This document shows, piece after piece, positions 14,633-18,847 of a stretch of DNA of 18,847 bases. The position numbers and the translations under genes were made by a program. Location: assembly GCA_002339125.1 (NCBI GenBank), contig DDJQ01000096.1:1-18847 (forward strand), in the 5' to 3' direction. Within the stretch, counting starts at the first letter, position 1; the number at the start of each line of letters is the position of its first letter. The notes under the pieces were generated by a model. It saw only the letters and a list, made by a program, of their open reading frames with translations, did no database searches and had not been told where the DNA came from. The stretch comes from Alteromonadaceae bacterium UBA2620. Its GTDB lineage: Bacteria; Pseudomonadota; Gammaproteobacteria; Enterobacterales; Alteromonadaceae.

Positions 14633-15174
14633 ATTATTTTCAATAACACTGAGTGTGAAAAGTGTGTTCTCCCAAGCGCTATACTACTGAATATGAAAGA
14701 TCGTACAAGAAAAATGTAATTTATTAACATGATTTGCGGTATTTCATCTCGAAATTAAACTTCAGGATGATCAAATTCAAAAAATGGCGGTAATTGGTAA
14801 CGCCTTTAAAATTAATATTGTATGACCAATTGAATAATGAATTGGCTTAATTGCTTTATATATAGTGCGAAACAAACTAGTGCTGCAAACAATTAATTGT
14901 GTCTTGGTGCGAGGTAACCGACCGGTTATAAAGGCGGTTTCAGGCCCTTTTAATGATTACTACTTTGGTTGTATTTAGGCTAAACTTACACGATTAAGTC
15001 AGCGCCATGCATAGGTTGAGGTGTGAATCTGCGAAGAAAGTTTTTTGTTAATTCAAATGCGAAACAAAAGTTGTAATTTTACTACATTTGTTGTTAACTA
15101 TATGGCAACAAATTACCACGATGGCATGCTGTATCACAGCAGCCCACTGTATAAATTGAAATAAGGCCAAATTC
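14633..15174. promoter_or_regulatory. Divergent hexR / zwf regulatory region
   Basis: A 542-bp AT-rich stretch with no credible gene. It contains an ACACT-G-AGTGT palindrome 14 bp from the hexR start (14646-14656), a weak HexR-like site (14715-14729), an inverted repeat CCAATT / AATTGG (14826-14831 and 14840-14845), a perfect 12-bp palindrome ACAATTAATTGT (14889-14900) and the main zwf-side HexR candidate (15072-15086). The zwf ribosome binding site TAAGG lies at 15162-15166. I could not fix promoters with confidence. Confidence 0.55.
15072..15086. promoter_or_regulatory. Candidate HexR operator upstream of zwf
   Basis: TGTAATT-T-TACTACA matches the HexR-type palindrome with 5 of 7 arm positions symmetric. 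It ends 88 bp before the zwf start codon, in the place expected for control of the zwf-pgl-edd operon. Assigned by motif and context only. Confidence 0.65.
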
Positions 15175-16668
15175 ATGGTGATGGATAGTTCTTTTGAAGC
15201 CTGCGATTTTGTGTTGTTCGGTACCAAAGGTGACCTTTCTCGACGCAAACTGTTGCCGTCTTTATACCAACTCGAAAAAGCAGGGTTGTTGCATCCGGAT
15301 ACAACTATTGTAGGTGTTGCTCGTCAGGAGCTGAGCTCTGAAGATTACGTTGAAGAAGTGAAGAATGCGCTGGCTGAGTTTGCCGGTGAAACGGTTTGCG
15401 AAGAAACCTGGGGCAAATTTAAAGAAAGACTGGCGTATGCGCAAATCGATATGAAAGATATCGCTAGCTACGCTGCGCTGGAATCGCATGTAAATCCGGA
15501 ACGCACCATGGTTTGTTATCTGGCGACACCGCCAGCTATCTATGGTGACATCTGCCGCGGTTTACACGGCTGTAATATTATTGATTCAAGTGTGCGCCTG
15601 GTGCTTGAAAAGCCAATCGGTCACGATTTGAAATCATCGAAAGTTATCAATGAACAGGTGGCTGAATACTTCAACGAGAGCCAGATTTACCGTATTGACC
15701 ATTATCTGGGTAAAGAAACGGTACTTAACCTGATTGCACTGCGTTTCGCCAACTCTATCTTCACTACCAACTGGGATCATAACTGCATCGACCATGTGCA
15801 GATTTCAGTAGCAGAGTCGGTGGGCATTGAAGGCCGTTGGGGTTACTTCGACGATGCCGGCCAGATGCGTGACATGGTACAAAACCACCTGTTGCAAATT
15901 TTGTCGCTGGTTGCCATGGAGCCGCCTGCGAACCTTAACGCCGACAGCATTCGTGACGAAAAGCTAAAAGTACTGAAAGCTCTGCGTCCAATCAATGCCA
16001 GCAACGTTAATGACGTAACCGTACGCGGTCAGTACACCGCTGGTTTTGTTAAAGGTAAGGAAGTACCGGGTTATCTTGAGGAAGATGATGCCAATACGGT
16101 CAGTAAAACCGAGACTTTCGTAGCGATTAAAGCTGAAATCGACAACTGGCGCTGGGCCGGTGTGCCGTTTTACCTGAGAACCGGTAAGCGTCTGCCAACC
16201 AAGGTGTCTGAGGTCGTAATTTACTTTAAACGTCAGCCGCACAACCTGTTTACGGAGAGCTTCAGCGCATTACCTCCAAACAAACTGGTTATTCGCCTGC
16301 AACCTGACGAAGGTGTCGAAATCACCGTAATGAACAAGGTGCCGGGGCTAACCAGCAGAGGGTCAATGGATTTGCAAAAATCCAAACTTAACCTGAGTTT
16401 CTCCGAAGAGTTTTCTGACGATCGCATTCCGGACGCGTACGAAAAGCTGTTGCTGGAAGTGATGCTCGGTAATCAGGCGCTATTTGTCCGTCGCGACGAA
16501 ATCGAACAAGCGTGGACCTGGGTAGATTCAATACTGGCAGCGTGGCGCACCAGTAATGAACCGCCAGAGTCTTACCAGGCTGGTACCTGGGGCCCGGTGG
16601 CTTCAATTGGATTACTGGCGCGCGAAGACCGCAGCTGGTACGAAAGCAAAATTACAAAGAAAAAATAA
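15175..16668 (+). CDS. zwf: Glucose-6-phosphate dehydrogenase
   Basis: A 497-residue enzyme that oxidises glucose 6-phosphate to 6-phosphogluconolactone with NAD(P)+, the entry to the oxidative pentose-phosphate and Entner-Doudoroff pathways. The N-terminal dinucleotide-binding motif is GTKGDL (16-21), like E. coli GAKGDL. EKPIGHDL lies at about 145-152. The active-site signature RIDHYLGKE is at about 173-181, including the family's catalytic-region His and the substrate-binding Lys. ATG at 15175 is preferred to the ATG at 15181 because TAAGG (15162-15166) is 8 nt away. pgl begins 2 nt after the stop, so these genes form an operon. Confidence 0.97.
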   Translation: MVMDSSFEACDFVLFGTKGDLSRRKLLPSLYQLEKAGLLHPDTTIVGVARQELSSEDYVEEVKNALAEFAGETVCEETWGKFKERLAYAQIDMKDIASYAALESHVNPERTMVCYLATPPAIYGDICRGLHGCNIIDSSVRLVLEKPIGHDLKSSKVINEQVAEYFNESQIYRIDHYLGKETVLNLIALRFANSIFTTNWDHNCIDHVQISVAESVGIEGRWGYFDDAGQMRDMVQNHLLQILSLVAMEPPANLNADSIRDEKLKVLKALRPINASNVNDVTVRGQYTAGFVKGKEVPGYLEEDDANTVSKTETFVAIKAEIDNWRWAGVPFYLRTGKRLPTKVSEVVIYFKRQPHNLFTESFSALPPNKLVIRLQPDEGVEITVMNKVPGLTSRGSMDLQKSKLNLSFSEEFSDDRIPDAYEKLLLEVMLGNQALFVRRDEIEQAWTWVDSILAAWRTSNEPPESYQAGTWGPVASIGLLAREDRSWYESKITKKK

Positions 16669-16670
16669 TT

Positions 16671-17363
16671 ATGCCATTAACACAATCATTATATGAAAGT
16701 GCTGAAACGCTGAATGAGGAATTTGCCGCAGAGATTGCTGAAAAGCTTTCCGCAGGCGTTGCTCAGCGAGGGCGGGCAAGTCTGATGGTCAGCGGTGGTC
16801 GTACTCCGCTACCGCTGTTTAAAGCATTAAGCGAAACCGATATCGACTGGGCCAGTGTGGATGTTTCACTGGTTGACGAGCGTTGGGTAGATGAAAGCAG
16901 TGATGCCAGTAACACGCGCCTGGTGAAAGACAACCTACTGGTTGGTAAAGCCAGTGAAGCGCGTTTTATTGAAATAAAATCGGCGGAGGCCGATGCCACC
17001 GATGCAGCAGTAGCGTGCGAAAGCCGCTTAGCTGCCATGTCGCAGCCATTTGATGTGCTGATCCTGGGTATGGGCGAGGATGGCCATACCGCTTCATTGT
17101 TCCCGTGCTGTGAACAACTCGAAGATGGTCTGGCCATGAACAGCGGCCGGGTGTGTATTGCTACGCAGCCGACTACGGCACCTCATCAGCGTATGTCGCT
17201 GACGCTGCCAGCGATTATCGCCAGCCGAAATATTTATCTACACCTGACCGGTGATAAGAAACGTCAGGTACTTGAAGACGCAGTTGCCAATGCCACGGCC
17301 ACTGAAAAGCCAATTGTTGCTGTAATTAACGCAGCACAAGTGACCTTGAAATGGGCACCGTAG
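16671..17363 (+). CDS. pgl: 6-phosphogluconolactonase
   Basis: A 230-residue DevB/Pgl-type lactonase that hydrolyses 6-phosphogluconolactone to 6-phosphogluconate, the step between zwf and edd. The family motifs MVSGGRTPLPLF (about 39-50), VSLVDERWV (about 65-73), NTRLV (about 81-85) and LILGMGEDGHTASLFP (about 130-145) are present. It resembles the NagB/RpiA-like fold rather than the seven-bladed YbhE type used by E. coli. No Shine-Dalgarno is visible in the A-rich 3' end of zwf, 2 nt upstream, so translational coupling is likely. Confidence 0.95.
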   Translation: MPLTQSLYESAETLNEEFAAEIAEKLSAGVAQRGRASLMVSGGRTPLPLFKALSETDIDWASVDVSLVDERWVDESSDASNTRLVKDNLLVGKASEARFIEIKSAEADATDAAVACESRLAAMSQPFDVLILGMGEDGHTASLFPCCEQLEDGLAMNSGRVCIATQPTTAPHQRMSLTLPAIIASRNIYLHLTGDKKRQVLEDAVANATATEKPIVAVINAAQVTLKWAP

Positions 17364-17372
17364 GAGTCAGTA

Positions 17373-18847
17373 ATGAATACACAGGTAAACGAAGTTACGC
17401 AGCGCATAATAGAGCGCAGTAAAGCCAGCCGTCAGGCTTATCTGGCAAAAATCGAGCGCGCCCGTGGACAAGGTCCACACCGTGGCGTGTTGTCTTGCGG
17501 TAACCTGGCACATGGTTTCGCTGCGTGTAACACCAGCGATAAAACTGACTTGCGCAGTATGACCAAGGCCAACATTGCGATTGTGTCTTCATACAATGAT
17601 ATGTTGTCGGCGCACCAGCCTTACGAAACCTACCCGCAGATTATTAAGGAAGCGGTCAGGGAAGTGGGCAGCGTTGCCCAGTTTGCCGGTGGTGTACCAG
17701 CCATGTGTGACGGTGTTACTCAGGGTAACCCTGGCATGGAACTGAGCCTGATGAGTCGTGATGTTATCGCCCAATCGGCGGCAGTTGCGCTCTCTCATAA
17801 CATGTTCGACGGTGCCATGATGCTCGGTATCTGTGACAAAATTGTCCCGGGATTACTGATGGGCTCGCTGAGCTTTGGCCATCTGCCAACGGTATTTGTA
17901 CCGGCCGGACCAATGCCAAGCGGCTTACCGAATAAAGAAAAAGCGCGAGTTCGTCAGGCATTTGCCGAAGGTAAAGTTGGTCGTGACGAACTGCTTGAAG
18001 CTGAATCGCAGTCTTACCATTCTGCTGGTACCTGTACTTTCTACGGTACGGCCAACAGTAACCAGTTAGTGGTTGAAATGATGGGGCTGCATTTACCGGG
18101 TTCGTCTTTTGTTAACCCGGGCACAGAATTACGTGATGCGTTAACCAAAGCGGCGTCTCGTCAGGTTACACGTCTGACTGCACTGGGTGACAACTACACG
18201 CCAATCGGCCATATCGTTGACGAAAAAGCTATCGTAAACGGTATCGTAGCCTTGCTGGCTACAGGTGGTTCAACTAACCACACCATGCACCTTATTGCCG
18301 TAGCACGTGCTGCCGGCATTATCGTAACCTGGGATGATTTCTCAGAGCTTTCGAATGCGGTACCGCTGTTAACCCGTATTTATCCGAACGGCTCTGCTGA
18401 CATCAACCACTTTGTGGCAGCTGGCGGCATGGCGCTATTGTTCAAACAGTTACTCGATGCCGGCCTTATCCATAACGATGTGAAAACCATCGTCGGTGAC
18501 GGACTGGATCTGTACACCAAGGAACCAGCCCTGGTAGACGGTGAAGTCACCTGGCGCGATGGCCCGGTTAAATCCCACGACACTGAAGTATTTGCCAGTG
18601 TTGAGGCGCCCTTCAAGCCAGATGGCGGCCTGAACGTATTGTCAGGTAACCTGGGCCGCGCAGTGATCAAGACCTCTGCACTGCGAAACCCGCATTGCAC
18701 CCTTAAAGCGCCAGCCGTGGTATTTGAAGACCAGTATCAGCTCGACGCGGCGTTTAAATCTGGTGAACTGGATAAAGACTGCATTGTGGTCGTTCGTTTC
18801 CAGGGCCCTGCAGCGATTGGTATGCCGGAACTGCACCGTTTAACGCC
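17373..18847 (+). CDS. edd: 6-phosphogluconate dehydratase (partial, 3' end outside window)
   Basis: The reading frame opens at ATG 17373, 9 nt after the pgl stop, with TAGGAG as ribosome binding site overlapping that stop. It stays open to the window edge (491 codons; E. coli Edd is 603 aa, so about 110 residues are missing). Edd dehydrates 6-phosphogluconate to 2-keto-3-deoxy-6-phosphogluconate, the HexR effector. IlvD/Edd-family motifs include SYNDMLSAHQPYE, GVPAMCDGVTQG (C112), GICDKIVPG (C154) and GTCTFYGTANSNQ (C221). C154 and C221 correspond to iron-sulfur ligands reported for the Zymomonas enzyme. ATGGSTNHTMHL and SGNLGRAV are also conserved. eda would be the expected next gene, but it is not visible. 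Confidence 0.96.
   Translation, partial: MNTQVNEVTQRIIERSKASRQAYLAKIERARGQGPHRGVLSCGNLAHGFAACNTSDKTDLRSMTKANIAIVSSYNDMLSAHQPYETYPQIIKEAVREVGSVAQFAGGVPAMCDGVTQGNPGMELSLMSRDVIAQSAAVALSHNMFDGAMMLGICDKIVPGLLMGSLSFGHLPTVFVPAGPMPSGLPNKEKARVRQAFAEGKVGRDELLEAESQSYHSAGTCTFYGTANSNQLVVEMMGLHLPGSSFVNPGTELRDALTKAASRQVTRLTALGDNYTPIGHIVDEKAIVNGIVALLATGGSTNHTMHLIAVARAAGIIVTWDDFSELSNAVPLLTRIYPNGSADINHFVAAGGMALLFKQLLDAGLIHNDVKTIVGDGLDLYTKEPALVDGEVTWRDGPVKSHDTEVFASVEAPFKPDGGLNVLSGNLGRAVIKTSALRNPHCTLKAPAVVFEDQYQLDAAFKSGELDKDCIVVVRFQGPAAIGMPELHRLT

Noticed and set aside
1..18847. CRISPR array, prophage, defence or toxin-antitoxin module
   Set aside because: No regularly spaced direct repeats, integrase, recombinase or related proteins were seen on either strand.

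Overview
The window reads as core chromosome of a marine gammaproteobacterium, most likely of the Alteromonadales (Alteromonas/Shewanella-like). This is inferred from protein resemblance and gene order: a cspD | clpS-clpA block next to infA and aat, a pykA-hexR | zwf-pgl-edd block, and a short inverted-repeat element of a kind common in that order. Nearly all genes belong to well-known families. I see no phage, integrase, toxin-antitoxin, CRISPR or defence genes, and no tRNA or rRNA.

Left part (1-6137): cspD (minus) is divergent from clpS-clpA (plus). clpA converges on a minus-strand block that is transcribed trxB -> aat -> bpt -> infA, with a bidirectional terminator between clpA and infA. 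Four components of the bacterial N-degron pathway lie side by side here: the aminoacyl-transferases Aat and Bpt create N-terminal Leu/Phe degrons, the adaptor ClpS recognises them, and the unfoldase ClpA delivers substrates to ClpP. Compared with the E. coli locus, bpt is present, and cydDC and the serW tRNA are not found between these genes.

Middle part (6138-11600): yfbV (plus) is followed by a ~200 bp MITE-like element that ends inside the 3' end of sprT (minus). The element's terminal repeat supplies sprT's last residues and stop codon. sprT overlaps sppA by 4 nt. Next come a small unrecognised gene, a DoxX-family membrane protein, a YdjA-type nitroreductase and an exported DUF4168 protein (minus).

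Right part (11600-18847): pykA and hexR (minus) are divergent from zwf-pgl-edd (plus; edd is cut by the window end). These genes make the oxidative entry into the pentose-phosphate and Entner-Doudoroff routes and one of their exits. A near-perfect palindrome of HexR type lies just upstream of pykA, and a second candidate lies upstream of zwf, so the regulator and its targets appear to form one local circuit.

The main points worth a second look are the MITE-like element that remodels the sprT terminus, several unexplained palindromes in promoter regions, and the small gene at 9587-9775. I did not find convincing evidence of a previously undescribed biological system.
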